Below, in pieces: positions 29,683 through 38,266 of a DNA stretch of 55,825 bases. This stretch comes from Metabacillus fastidiosus NBRC 101226 (GTDB lineage: Bacteria; Bacillota; Bacilli; Bacillales; Bacillaceae). Position 1 is the stretch's first letter. Each line of letters opens with the position of its first letter. A model generated the notes under the pieces. That model made no database searches. It saw only the letters and a program-made list of their open reading frames with translations, and was not told the origin of the DNA. The stretch lies in contig NZ_BCVG01000018.1 in assembly GCF_001591625.1 (NCBI RefSeq), positions 1 to 55,825 on the forward strand. The letters are read 5' to 3'. Both the position numbers and the translations under genes were made by a program.

Positions 29683-31278
29683 ATGGAAATTCCGAAACGA
29701 ACGAATGGTGAGATAATAAAAGGCGCTTTGATTTTAACAATGGCAGCCCTTTTTATAAAAATTTTAAGTGCTGTTTACCGGGTTCCATATCAAAATATAG
29801 TCGGAGATATTGGTTTTTATATTTATCAGCAAATCTATCCGCTATATGGAATTGCTGTTATGTTATCGACTGCAGGATTTCCCGTCATCATATCTAAAGT
29901 GATGAGTGATTATAATGAACATGGTAAGGCGATAAAAGAAAAAGTACTGACGATTACATTGTTATTTCTTCTTGGAGTCGGCATATTTCTTTTTCTAGCT
30001 TTATATATAAACGCTGAAGCGATCGCATATTTAATGGGGGATTTGGAGCTTAAAAAGCTTATTCAAGTGACAGCATTCTCCTTTTTGCTCATTCCTTTCA
30101 CCTCTTTTTTCAGGGGGTATTTTCAAGGTGTTGAGCAGATGGAGCCGACAGCCTTCTCCCAGGTGACTGAACAGGCAGTACGAGTAGGCGCTATCCTTCT
30201 CGTATCTTATTTCCTTATTCATAATGGGTATACTTTATATGAAGCAGGAGAAGGTGCTTTTTTTGGTTCTGTAGTTGGTATTATTGCCGCACTTATTATA
30301 CTGATAAAATTTTGGGTGAAGGAAAATAGGAAAATATCTTTTAGGTGGAATTTAAGTGGACAGCTTAAGGCTAAAGGGGTTATATGGAAACTAATTAAAT
30401 ATAGTTTAACAATTGGTTTTAGCAGCTTGCTATTATTATTTATTCAGCTGATTGACTCTTTTAATTTATATTCCCTCCTCATTCTGAATGGGCTGGATGA
30501 AAATAGTGCCAAAATGACAAAAGGCATTTATGATAGAGGTCAACCGCTTATTCAGCTGGGAACAGTTGTGGCAACATCTATCGCTTTATCAATCGTACCG
30601 TCCATATCGAATGCAAAGAAGATGGGGAATGAGAATTTAATTTCGAAAGAGATAAAATATACGTTAAAAATATGTTTTGTCGTCGGAGTTGGTGCAACTT
30701 TTGGATTAATGTTCATTATTAAACAGGTTAATACCATGCTTTTTAGAAATCAGCTAGGCTCTGATGTGTTAATGATATTAACGATTTCTATCTTATTTAC
30801 TTCACTTTCACTAACAGTGATTGCGATATTGCAAGGACTTGGACATACAGTATTTCCAGCATTGTCTATTTTTATTGCGCTTTTAGTAAAATATATAGTT
30901 AATATAATGCTGATCCAAAAATTTGGAACGTCAGGTGCAGCGATTTCTACTGTTATTGCATATTTGATTGTTGCTTTACTGAACTTAATTTACTTGAGGA
31001 AACTTAAGTATCAATTAATAAACATATCTGTTTTCTTGAAGATTATTTTATCAGCATTTTTTATGATCGCAGCTTTATTCCTTTTTCAAAATGTAATTGA
31101 ACCTTTCATATTTGAGCGTTTTCGACCTAAAGCAACCTTTCTTTCCTTAACAAGTGTGCTGATTGGTGGTCTCGTGTACGTATTTAGCATTATAAAACTG
31201 CAAGTATTTACAGAAAATGAGCTAAAATTAATACCATTTGGAAATAAAGTTATGAAATTACTTAAATTACAAAAGTGA
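29683..31278 (+). CDS. yabM: Polysaccharide flippase-like membrane protein YabM (SpoVB/MurJ-type MOP family)
   Basis: This 531-residue protein has about 14 hydrophobic helices typical of the MVF/MATE-like MOP exporter superfamily and resembles SpoVB. Family members flip lipid-linked oligosaccharides across the membrane. Recognisable stretches are LYPLYGIAVMLSTAGFPV near residue 65, FRGYFQGVEQM near 145 and GTSGAAISTVIAY near 420. A role in spore envelope or peptidoglycan precursor export is inferred. ATG 29683 follows GGAAGGGG. It leads the yabM-yabN-rqcP group. Confidence 0.9.
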   Translation: MEIPKRTNGEIIKGALILTMAALFIKILSAVYRVPYQNIVGDIGFYIYQQIYPLYGIAVMLSTAGFPVIISKVMSDYNEHGKAIKEKVLTITLLFLLGVGIFLFLALYINAEAIAYLMGDLELKKLIQVTAFSFLLIPFTSFFRGYFQGVEQMEPTAFSQVTEQAVRVGAILLVSYFLIHNGYTLYEAGEGAFFGSVVGIIAALIILIKFWVKENRKISFRWNLSGQLKAKGVIWKLIKYSLTIGFSSLLLLFIQLIDSFNLYSLLILNGLDENSAKMTKGIYDRGQPLIQLGTVVATSIALSIVPSISNAKKMGNENLISKEIKYTLKICFVVGVGATFGLMFIIKQVNTMLFRNQLGSDVLMILTISILFTSLSLTVIAILQGLGHTVFPALSIFIALLVKYIVNIMLIQKFGTSGAAISTVIAYLIVALLNLIYLRKLKYQLINISVFLKIILSAFFMIAALFLFQNVIEPFIFERFRPKATFLSLTSVLIGGLVYVFSIIKLQVFTENELKLIPFGNKVMKLLKLQK

Positions 31279-31287
31279 GGTACTTGA

Positions 31288-32751
31288 ATGGCTAAAAAAA
31301 TTACTGTTATTGGTCTTGGTGCAGGTGATATAAATCAGCTTCCTCTTGGGATTTATCGGCTAATAACAACAGCAGAACATTTATTCTTAAGAACAGCTGA
31401 ACACCCTGTTTTCAATGAGCTTTCATCAGAAATAACTTCTTACACATCATTTGATGAAGTGTATATGAAAAATAATGGATTTGAAGCTGTTTATACAGAA
31501 ATTGTGAATCGGCTTTATGAGGAAGCTCTTACGAAAGATATTATTTATGCCGTACCAGGTCATCCTCTCGTAGCTGAACAAACAGTACAGCTTTTGCTTA
31601 ATGAGGGAAGAGAAAAGGGCTTTGAAATTGAAATTGTAGGAGGCCAGAGCTTCCTCGATGCTACTTTTGGGGCCCTTGAGATTGATCCAATTGAAGGCTT
31701 TCAACTTCTTGATGCACTAACATTAAGCAGTGAGAGCCTTCAATTAAATGGACATATCGTAATTACCCAAGTGTATGATCAGTTTGTAGCATCAGATGTA
31801 AAATTGACACTTATGGAACAGCTTCCCGATGAATATGAAGTAACAGTAGTGACAGCTGCAGGCAGCAAAGAGCAAAAGCTGACAAAAGTTCCATTATATG
31901 AATTAGACAGAGTGACATCTGTTAATAATTTAACAAGCGTTTATATTCCACCGGTTAGCGACCAGTCACTTTTACATCATCAGTTTGCATCATTCCGTCA
32001 TGTAATTGCTGAACTAAGGGGTCCGAATGGATGTCCTTGGGACCAGAAACAAACACATGAGTCATTAAAGAAATATTTAATTGAAGAGTGTTATGAACTG
32101 ATTGATGCAATTGATAAAGAAGACTTTGATAATATGATTGAAGAGCTTGGAGATGTGTTATTACAAGTTGTTCTTCATGCTCAAATAGGTGAGGACGAAG
32201 GGATCTTCTCAATGGAAGATGTTATACGGAGTGTAACAGAAAAAATGATACGCAGGCACCCTCATGTTTTTGGAGAAATATCTGTTGAAAATACAGAAGA
32301 AGTTTTAATAAATTGGGAGAAAATAAAGGAAGAAGAAGGAAAATTAGCTGAACATCAATCATTATTAGACTCAGTAAGTAAGGCTCTCCCTGCATTGTCC
32401 AGAGCTTACCAGCTGCAAAAAAAGGCTGCAAAAGTTGGATTTGATTGGCCTAATGTAGACGAAGCCTGGGTAAAGGTAGAAGAAGAGCTAAATGAATTGA
32501 AAATGGAAATTGGAAATAATAATGAACAGTTTATTTTAAAAGAATTTGGTGACTTGCTGTTTGCAATTGTTAATATTGGCCGTTTTTATAAAATTGAGCC
32601 AGAGGAAGCACTTCTTTCTACAAATTTAAAGTTTTATGAGAGATTTATGTTTATTGAAGAAAGAGCAAGGGAAATAAATAAATCTTTAACAGAAATGACA
32701 CTTGATGAGATGGATAAATACTGGGATGAAGCAAAAAAAGGAGAAAAATAA
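31288..32751 (+). CDS. yabN: YabN: tetrapyrrole-methylase domain fused to MazG NTP pyrophosphohydrolase
   Basis: The N-terminal half (about residues 1-220) is a tetrapyrrole (corrin/porphyrin) methylase domain with VIGLGAGDINQLPLG and VPGHPLVAEQTV. The C-terminal half carries two MazG modules, the first with EECYELIDAIDKED and EELGDVLLQVVLHAQ, the second with EELNELKMEI and EFGDLLFAIVN. MazG enzymes hydrolyse NTPs to NMP and pyrophosphate and cleanse aberrant nucleotides. At 487 residues this is the usual Bacillus fusion. rqcP starts one base after its stop. Confidence 0.93.
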   Translation: MAKKITVIGLGAGDINQLPLGIYRLITTAEHLFLRTAEHPVFNELSSEITSYTSFDEVYMKNNGFEAVYTEIVNRLYEEALTKDIIYAVPGHPLVAEQTVQLLLNEGREKGFEIEIVGGQSFLDATFGALEIDPIEGFQLLDALTLSSESLQLNGHIVITQVYDQFVASDVKLTLMEQLPDEYEVTVVTAAGSKEQKLTKVPLYELDRVTSVNNLTSVYIPPVSDQSLLHHQFASFRHVIAELRGPNGCPWDQKQTHESLKKYLIEECYELIDAIDKEDFDNMIEELGDVLLQVVLHAQIGEDEGIFSMEDVIRSVTEKMIRRHPHVFGEISVENTEEVLINWEKIKEEEGKLAEHQSLLDSVSKALPALSRAYQLQKKAAKVGFDWPNVDEAWVKVEEELNELKMEIGNNNEQFILKEFGDLLFAIVNIGRFYKIEPEEALLSTNLKFYERFMFIEERAREINKSLTEMTLDEMDKYWDEAKKGEK

Positions 32752-33018
32752 ATGAGATTAGATAAATTTTTAAAGGTTTCCAGACTTATAAAAAGACGAA
32801 CATTAGCAAAAGAAATTGCAGATCAAGGAAGAATAACAATTAATGGATTAACAGCTAAGGCTAGTTCGAGTGTGAAAATTGGAGATGAACTTCTTATTCG
32901 TTTTGGACAAAAATTAGTTACCGTTCGCATTGAAGATTTAAAAGACACAACAAGAAAAGAAGATGCGGCGAATCTATATACTATTGTGAGCGAAGAAAGA
33001 ATTGCTGAGGAAATTTAA
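32752..33018 (+). CDS. rqcP: RqcP, S4-domain ribosome quality-control factor
   Basis: RqcP (YabO, Hsp15-like) binds stalled 50S subunits with RqcH and supports alanine tailing of blocked nascent chains. The 88-residue protein is essentially one S4 RNA-binding domain: MRLDKFLKVSRLIKRRT, EIADQGRITINGLTAK and SSVKIGDELLIRFGQK. It abuts yabN, with its ribosome binding site AAAAAAGGAG inside the yabN end, indicating coupling. Confidence 0.95.
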   Translation: MRLDKFLKVSRLIKRRTLAKEIADQGRITINGLTAKASSSVKIGDELLIRFGQKLVTVRIEDLKDTTRKEDAANLYTIVSEERIAEEI

Positions 33019-33133
33019 TAAATAGTATAACCCCATAATATGAAATCTAGTTAAACAGGGCTCGTTCTAAACCGCATTTTTGTTTCATACATATTTAAAA
33101 GATAAATCCTTAACAAGAATGCGGGGGTTAATG

Positions 33134-33442
33134 ATGAGTCAATATTATGATAATAATTCGACCGTAAATAAAAGCACAGTACAGGAACATGATGTCATTA
33201 TGAGGGGTCGTAAATTATTGGAGATTACTGGGGTAAAGCAAGTTGAAAGCTTTGATAACGAGGAATTTCTATTAGATACGGTAATGGGTGCTTTAGCGAT
33301 TCGCGGTCAAAATTTACAAATGAAGAATTTAGATGTTGATAAGGGGATTGTTTCGATTAAGGGGCGGATTTACGATCTCATTTATTTAGATGAACAAAAT
33401 GGGGAGAAGGCTAAAGGTTTCTTTGGCAAGTTATTTAAATGA
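33134..33442 (+). CDS. yabP: Spore protein YabP
   Basis: YabP is a sporulation protein of the YabP/YqfC family. The 102-residue product has the family core HDVIMRGRKLLEITGVKQV, DTVMGALAIRGQNLQM and DKGIVSIKGRIYDL. Its molecular role is not known. ATG 33134 matches homologues; ATG 33131 is possible. A sigma-E-like -10 (CATACATA at 33086-33093) sits upstream with a weak -35. It overlaps yabQ by 4 bases. Confidence 0.92.
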   Translation: MSQYYDNNSTVNKSTVQEHDVIMRGRKLLEITGVKQVESFDNEEFLLDTVMGALAIRGQNLQMKNLDVDKGIVSIKGRIYDLIYLDEQNGEKAKGFFGKLFK

Positions 33443-34074
33443 CGCTTACGACACAATTCTATACGATGCTTGCGATGGTAGGCATGGGAGGATGGATCGG
33501 CTTAGCCCTTGATACACATGGCCGCTTCTTAAAGCGGCCTACCAGGGCAAGATGGTTTGTATTTATTAATGACCTTTTGTTTTGGATTGTACAAGGCCTC
33601 ATCTTGTTTTATTTACTGCTGCTCGTCAATGAAGGCGAGTTAAGAGTTTACCTCTTCCTTGCTTTAGTCTGTGGATATGCAACATACCAAAGTTTGCTGA
33701 AAGGTCTCTATTTAAAAGTATTAGAGATTCTTATACATGCTGTATTAGTAGTTTATGATTCTATTATTGGACTTGGAAAATTATTAATTATTAGGCCTTT
33801 TGTAGGATTACTTAATTTGATAATTACAATAATATTAGGATTGTTAGGCTTTTTTTGGAGCTTAATAAAATGGATTTTAAAATTTGTATATTCATTAATC
33901 AAAATTCTATTGACACCTGTTCATTGGATTTTGAAATTAATTTCAAAAATGATTCCATTAAAAATTAGAAATATTTTTACAACAACTAGTCATAATATTA
34001 AAGGATTTTTTGATAATATAAAGAATAAGCTTACTAACATACTTTCACGGTGGAAGCAAAGATTTAGAAAGTAG
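33439..34074 (+). CDS. yabQ: Spore cortex biosynthesis protein YabQ
   Basis: YabQ is a mother-cell membrane protein needed for spore cortex formation in B. subtilis. The 211-residue product has about five hydrophobic helices: around 4-24, 42-62, 66-85, 95-115 and a long segment 117-165. A basic C-terminus (KRNIFTT-type to SRWKQRFRK) follows. Overlap with yabP suggests joint sigma-E-type expression, while divIC 15 bases downstream is a vegetative gene and may need its own promoter. Confidence 0.92.
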   Translation: MTLTTQFYTMLAMVGMGGWIGLALDTHGRFLKRPTRARWFVFINDLLFWIVQGLILFYLLLLVNEGELRVYLFLALVCGYATYQSLLKGLYLKVLEILIHAVLVVYDSIIGLGKLLIIRPFVGLLNLIITIILGLLGFFWSLIKWILKFVYSLIKILLTPVHWILKLISKMIPLKIRNIFTTTSHNIKGFFDNIKNKLTNILSRWKQRFRK

Positions 34075-34089
34075 GGAGGGACAATATAG

Positions 34090-34464
34090 ATGGGGATTGA
34101 AAAAAAGAAGAAAGTTGCCAAGCTTGAGTCACAGTATGTAATGCAGCAGGAGAGAAACCAAGAAGCTCTCAACAGACGTAAAAAAGGTTTAATGAGAAGG
34201 CTAACAATATTCGCCGTTCTTATTGTATCTTCATCTATATTTATTTTGTCTACTTTATTTTCCCAATCAGGTGCTATAGAGGAAAAGGCTAAGGAACAGG
34301 AAGTACTGGCAGATCAATTAAAGAAACTGAAAAAAGAAGAGAAAATTTTGAATGAGGAAATTGTCAAACTTAATGACGATGAATATATTGCTAAGATCGC
34401 ACGCAGAGACTATTTCCTATCTAATGAGAATGAAATTATTTTTAATATTCCGGATGAAAATTAG
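34090..34464 (+). CDS. divIC: Cell division protein DivIC (FtsB-like)
   Basis: DivIC pairs with FtsL in the divisome at mid-cell. The 124-residue protein has a basic cytoplasmic N-terminus (about residues 1-36), one membrane helix (about 37-58, RLTIFAVLIVSSSIFIL) and an extracellular coiled coil (about 62-95, KEQEVLADQLKKLKKEEK). The conserved IAKIARRDYFLS segment comes after it. This is the standard septum FtsB/DivIC layout. Confidence 0.94.
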   Translation: MGIEKKKKVAKLESQYVMQQERNQEALNRRKKGLMRRLTIFAVLIVSSSIFILSTLFSQSGAIEEKAKEQEVLADQLKKLKKEEKILNEEIVKLNDDEYIAKIARRDYFLSNENEIIFNIPDEN

Positions 34465-34470
34465 CTTTGT

Positions 34471-34500
34471 TTGACACTATAATTTTTATTTATGTATAAT
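34471..34500 (+). promoter_or_regulatory. Promoter of yabR
   Basis: Consensus TTGACA (34471-34476) and TATAAT (34495-34500) are 18 bases apart, just after the divIC stop. Confidence 0.75.
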
Positions 34501-34565
34501 AAAGCAAAGACTGTATGACTTTTAAAGAATGACTTTTTAAATGTTTAAGGAGGAGCAGTATTTTT

Positions 34566-35000
34566 ATGTCGATTGAAATTGGCAGCAAGTTACAGGGTAA
34601 AGTAACAGGTATTACTAATTTTGGCGCTTTCGTGGAGCTACCAGGAGGCTCAACAGGACTCGTTCATATTAGTGAGGTAGCTGATAACTATGTTAAGGAC
34701 ATTAATGAGCATCTTAAAGTTGGAGATGAAGTAACTGTTAAAGTCATTAACGAAAAAGATGGTAAAATTGGACTTTCCATCAAAAAGGCTATAGATCGTC
34801 CAGAACGATCTGAACGTCCAAGAAGTACAGAGCGTCCAAGAAATACAGACCGCTCAAGACCGAGAGCTAATGACTTCCGAAACAAAGAGAACTTTGAGCA
34901 AAAGATGAGCCGTTTCTTAAAAGATAGTGAAGATCGCTTATCATCACTGAAACGCAATACAGAATCAAAGCGTGGAGGTCGTGGCGCAAGAAGAGGTTAA
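34566..35000 (+). CDS. yabR: S1 RNA-binding domain protein YabR
   Basis: The N-terminal S1 domain (about residues 3-75) has GSKLQGKVTGITNFGAFVEL, GLVHISEVADNYV and DGKIGLSIKKA. The C-terminus is an Arg/Ser/Pro-rich low-complexity tail (about 78-144) with repeated RPR(S/N)TERPR-type units, ending RGGRGARRG. This predicts RNA or ribosome binding; the function is not established. The start follows AAGGAGGAG. It has a strong promoter and its own terminator. Confidence 0.93.
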   Translation: MSIEIGSKLQGKVTGITNFGAFVELPGGSTGLVHISEVADNYVKDINEHLKVGDEVTVKVINEKDGKIGLSIKKAIDRPERSERPRSTERPRNTDRSRPRANDFRNKENFEQKMSRFLKDSEDRLSSLKRNTESKRGGRGARRG

Positions 35001-35028
35001 GCTTGCTGCTATGAGAATATAAAATTTT

Positions 35029-35070
35029 AAAAGGCTTTCCTAAGATGTTATTTTAGGTTGCCTTTTTCTT
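35029..35070 (+). terminator. yabR terminator
   Basis: AAAAGGC (35029-35035) pairs with GCCTTTT (35060-35066), with an inner CCTAA/TTAGG stem, followed by T. Confidence 0.8.
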
Positions 35071-35154
35071 TATGTAAATTATAGGCTAAATTCATGAGTA
35101 TCCTTAATCCAGGAACAGAATAATATTTTATTTATTAATCTATATAAATAATTG

Positions 35155-35183
35155 TTGACGTAAGATAAATATGTATGTATTAT
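35155..35183 (+). promoter_or_regulatory. Promoter of the tRNA-Met/tRNA-Glu unit
   Basis: TTGACG (35155-35160) and TATTAT (35178-35183) are 17 bases apart, about 34 bases before tRNA-Met. Confidence 0.65.
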
Positions 35184-35216
35184 ATAAATTGTGTCTTCTA
35201 GACATATTCTTATTAT

Positions 35217-35290
35217 GGCGGCGTAGCTCAGCTGGCTAGAGCGTACGGTTCATACCCGTGAGGTCGGGGGTTCGATCCCCTCTGCCGCTA
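35217..35290 (+). tRNA. tRNA-Met (CAT anticodon)
   Basis: The cloverleaf is complete: acceptor GGCGGCG with TGCCGCT, D arm GCTC/GAGC, anticodon arm ACGGTTCATACCCGT with CAT, and T arm GGGGGTTCGATCCCC. Sequence and position match the elongator tRNA-Met between yabR and spoIIE in B. subtilis. CCA is not encoded; the discriminator A is followed by TCA. Confidence 0.95.
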
Positions 35291-35296
35291 TCAAAA

Positions 35297-35320
35297 GAGA
35301 TTGGTATTTTTGCCAATCTC
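35297..35320 (+). other. Hairpin between the two tRNA genes
   Basis: GAGATTGG (35297-35304) pairs with CCAATCTC (35313-35320). The tract after it is mixed A/T rather than pure T, so a processing signal or weak terminator are both possible. Confidence 0.6.
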
Positions 35321-35331
35321 AAAATATTTTT

Positions 35332-35403
35332 GGCCCGTTGGTCAAGCGGTTAAGACACCGCCCTTTCACGGCGGTAACACGGGTTCGAATCCCGTACGGG
35401 TCA
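35332..35403 (+). tRNA. tRNA-Glu (TTC anticodon)
   Basis: The acceptor GGCCCGT pairs with ACGGGTC. The anticodon arm is CCGCCCTTTCACGGCGG with TTC, and the T arm is ACGGGTTCGAATCCCGT. It follows tRNA-Met by 41 bases and is the second tRNA of this small cluster. CCA is not encoded; TCA follows the discriminator. Confidence 0.95.
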
Positions 35404-35410
35404 TCATGAT

Positions 35411-35450
35411 AAAAAGGCTGGTTTCATTTTTATGAAACCAGCCTTTTTTG
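35411..35450 (+). terminator. Terminator of the tRNA cluster
   Basis: A perfect 17-bp stem (35411-35427 with 35432-35448) ends in a T run; it is one of the strongest terminators in the window. Confidence 0.95.
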
Positions 35451-35547
35451 TTGTTTTGACATAATCTTTTTATATATATAAAAAGATTGCCGAAAATAAC
35501 TTAGGAAATAAATAATAATCTTAGTATTTGTCATATTCTTCAAAAAC

Positions 35548-35613
35548 CGTCGAACTGTTTTTAGTTATAGCCCTGTCCGTTTGACAAAAATTCCTAAAAT
35601 CATTCGTTATAAT
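35548..35613 (+). promoter_or_regulatory. Spo0A-type promoter of spoIIE
   Basis: Perfect TTGACA (35581-35586) and TATAAT (35608-35613) are separated by 21 bases, the anomalous spacing known for the Spo0A-activated B. subtilis spoIIE promoter. A one-mismatch 0A box CGTCGAA lies at 35548-35554. Confidence 0.8.
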
Positions 35614-35647
35614 AACTAGCAACATGATTTAAGTGGGGGAATGAAAA

Positions 35648-38128
35648 ATGGAAAAAATCGAGAGAAGATTAATGGAGCCTATCTCTGAATTGAACATGGC
35701 GACACAGCAGTTTTTCAGTCGTTTCTTTCACCGTTTTTCATCAAGATTACAGTTACTCCTTTTGCATAAAGGGTTAATTTATGTATTAATCGGAATCTTA
35801 TTAGGACGAGCAGTTATTTTAACAGAAATATTGCCATTTGCCTTGCCATTCTTTGGAGCCGTCTTTCTAATGAAAAAGGACAAGGCTTTCTTTGCGGCTC
35901 TTTCTTTAATAGCAGGCGGATTAACAGTCTCAATAGAAGCTTCCTTACTGATTATGACCTCAATCATTCTTTTTCTTATCGTTAATAGAATAATATCCCA
36001 TTTCTTTAAAGATAAACTTAAAAATCTCCCTTTCACTGTTTTTTCTTCAATGGCAATTTCGAGAATAATGTTTTCTTACATGACTAGCACAGAAGTGACA
36101 GTTTACGATTATATGATGACTGGTGTTGAAGCAGGACTTGCTTTTATTTTAACGCTAATTTTCTTGCAAAGCATTCCACTTATTTCTGCAAGGAAATACC
36201 GCCAATCTTTAAAAATTGAAGAAATCATTTGCATCATGATTTTATTAGCCTCTGTTATGACAGGTTTAGTAGGTATTAGTTATTTCAATCTTCAGGCAGA
36301 ACATATTATGTCCCGCTATCTTGTTCTTCTCTTTGCCTTTGTTGGAGGTTCAAGTATTGGCTGTACGGTTGGAGTTGTAACCGGTTTAATTCTGAGCCTT
36401 GCTAATGTCGGCAATCTTTATCAGATGAGCCTCCTTGCTTTTTCAGGATTACTAGGCGGCCTTTTAAAGGAAGGGCAGAAAGTTGGGGCAGCAATTGGGT
36501 TGCTGTTAGGCTCAGTATTAATCTCCTTATATGGAGAAGGCTCTGCTGAATTAATGACAATTTTAATTGAATCGATGATTGCGATTCTTTTATTCATCCT
36601 AACACCGAAAGCGATTACTGCTAGTTTAGCAAGACATATTCCAGGAACGAATGAGCATGCACAGGAACAGCAGCAGTATGTAAGGAAGGTTCGTGATGTA
36701 ACAGCATATCGCGTTGATCAATTTTCACAAGTATTTAAAGCTTTATCTGAAAGCTTTACAACATTCTATGAGAAGAAAGAGGGCAGTGATGAAGAACGTG
36801 AGACAGATCTGTTTCTTAGTAATATTACGGAAAGTACTTGTCAGAATTGTTTCAAAAAAGAAAAATGCTGGGTTGATAACTTTGATACAACATATGACTA
36901 TATGCAGAGAATTATGAAGGAAACAAAGGAAAATACGTATCAATATAATCTAAAACTGAAAAAAGACTTTGAAAGACATTGTTCAAAATCCAAGCGTGTA
37001 GAAGAATCAATTGAGGAGGAAATTAATTATTTCACTGCAAGTCAGAAGTTAAAACAAGATGTTCAGGAAAGCAGAAGGCTTGTAGCAGAGCAATTACTCG
37101 GCGTTTCTGAAGTAATGGCGGATTTTTCAAAAGAGATTAGACGGGAAAGAGAAAATCATTTTGTACAAGAGGAACAGATTTTAGATGCGCTGCAAAACTT
37201 TGGTATCGAGATTATTCATGTTGATATATATAGTCTTGAGCAAGGGAATGTAGACATTGAAATGAGCATTCCATATTGTGAGGGACACGGGGAATGTGAA
37301 AAAATAATTGCTCCGATGCTTTCAGATATTCTTGAAGAATCAATCATCGTAAAACATGAGGAATGTGCGAATTATCCAAATGGATACTGTCATGTTTCCT
37401 TTGGTTCTTCCAAGGCGTTTAGAATTGATACTGGTGTTGCTCATGCAGCTAAAGGAGGAGGACTTGTTTCAGGTGACAGCTTCTCAACAATGGAGCTTGG
37501 TGCCGGCAAATATGCTGTTGCGATTAGTGATGGGATGGGCAATGGGGAAAGGGCACATTTTGAAAGTAAAGAAACGATTAAGCTTTTACAGAAAATACTG
37601 CAATCCGGGATTGAAGAAAAAGTTGCGATCAAAACGATTAACTCTATTTTATCGTTGAGAACAACAGATGAGATCTTCTCTACATTGGATTTAGCCATTG
37701 TAGATTTACAGGACGGAAACTGCAAATTTATTAAAGTTGGTTCTACTCCAAGCTTTGTAAAGCGCGGCGATAAAATTTTAAAAGTCCAGTCTAATAATCT
37801 CCCGATTGGTATCATTGATGATTTTGATGTTGATGTAGTAGGCCAGCAGTTAAAAGCGGGTGATTTACTAATTATGATGAGTGATGGAATTTTTGAAGGG
37901 CCAAAGCATGTAGAAAATCATGACGTATGGATGAAGAGAAAAATAAGTGAAATTAAAACAGACGACCCGCAAGAAATAGCTGACTTAATTATGGAGGAGG
38001 TTATTCGGACAAGAGCTGGAAAGATTGAAGATGATATGACAGTTGTTGTTGCAAAAATGGAACATAATACGCCGAAATGGGCATCGATTCCAATGTCTAA
38101 ATACTATGATAAAAAAAGAACGGGTTAA
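35648..38128 (+). CDS. spoIIE: Stage II sporulation protein E, serine phosphatase
   Basis: SpoIIE dephosphorylates SpoIIAA at the polar septum and so activates sigma-F in the forespore. About ten membrane helices fill residues 40-330, a central FtsZ-interacting region follows, and the C-terminal PP2C domain starts near 590. Its metal-binding motifs are SGDSFSTMELG, AISDGMGNGERA, IMMSDGIFEG and EDDMTVVVAKM. A cysteine-rich patch (ESTCQNCFKKEKCW) lies near 395-410. At 826 residues it is full length. The promoter has the Spo0A-type 21-bp spacer. Confidence 0.96.
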   Translation: MEKIERRLMEPISELNMATQQFFSRFFHRFSSRLQLLLLHKGLIYVLIGILLGRAVILTEILPFALPFFGAVFLMKKDKAFFAALSLIAGGLTVSIEASLLIMTSIILFLIVNRIISHFFKDKLKNLPFTVFSSMAISRIMFSYMTSTEVTVYDYMMTGVEAGLAFILTLIFLQSIPLISARKYRQSLKIEEIICIMILLASVMTGLVGISYFNLQAEHIMSRYLVLLFAFVGGSSIGCTVGVVTGLILSLANVGNLYQMSLLAFSGLLGGLLKEGQKVGAAIGLLLGSVLISLYGEGSAELMTILIESMIAILLFILTPKAITASLARHIPGTNEHAQEQQQYVRKVRDVTAYRVDQFSQVFKALSESFTTFYEKKEGSDEERETDLFLSNITESTCQNCFKKEKCWVDNFDTTYDYMQRIMKETKENTYQYNLKLKKDFERHCSKSKRVEESIEEEINYFTASQKLKQDVQESRRLVAEQLLGVSEVMADFSKEIRRERENHFVQEEQILDALQNFGIEIIHVDIYSLEQGNVDIEMSIPYCEGHGECEKIIAPMLSDILEESIIVKHEECANYPNGYCHVSFGSSKAFRIDTGVAHAAKGGGLVSGDSFSTMELGAGKYAVAISDGMGNGERAHFESKETIKLLQKILQSGIEEKVAIKTINSILSLRTTDEIFSTLDLAIVDLQDGNCKFIKVGSTPSFVKRGDKILKVQSNNLPIGIIDDFDVDVVGQQLKAGDLLIMMSDGIFEGPKHVENHDVWMKRKISEIKTDDPQEIADLIMEEVIRTRAGKIEDDMTVVVAKMEHNTPKWASIPMSKYYDKKRTG

Positions 38129-38266
38129 GGTAATAAATATTCAAGCAGGAAGCCTTCATTCTATCGTATAAATAATAACCTTTCTGGCGAGGATGGTAAT
38201 AAACATCTTATACATTAGCTTGTTTAGAATGTATAAAAAATCGGCTTTCTCTCTAGGAGGGTAATT

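Noticed and set aside
34830-34860. Short tandem repeats in yabR
   Set aside because: The repeats encode the Arg/Pro low-complexity tail common to YabR proteins and are not a CRISPR or mobile repeat.
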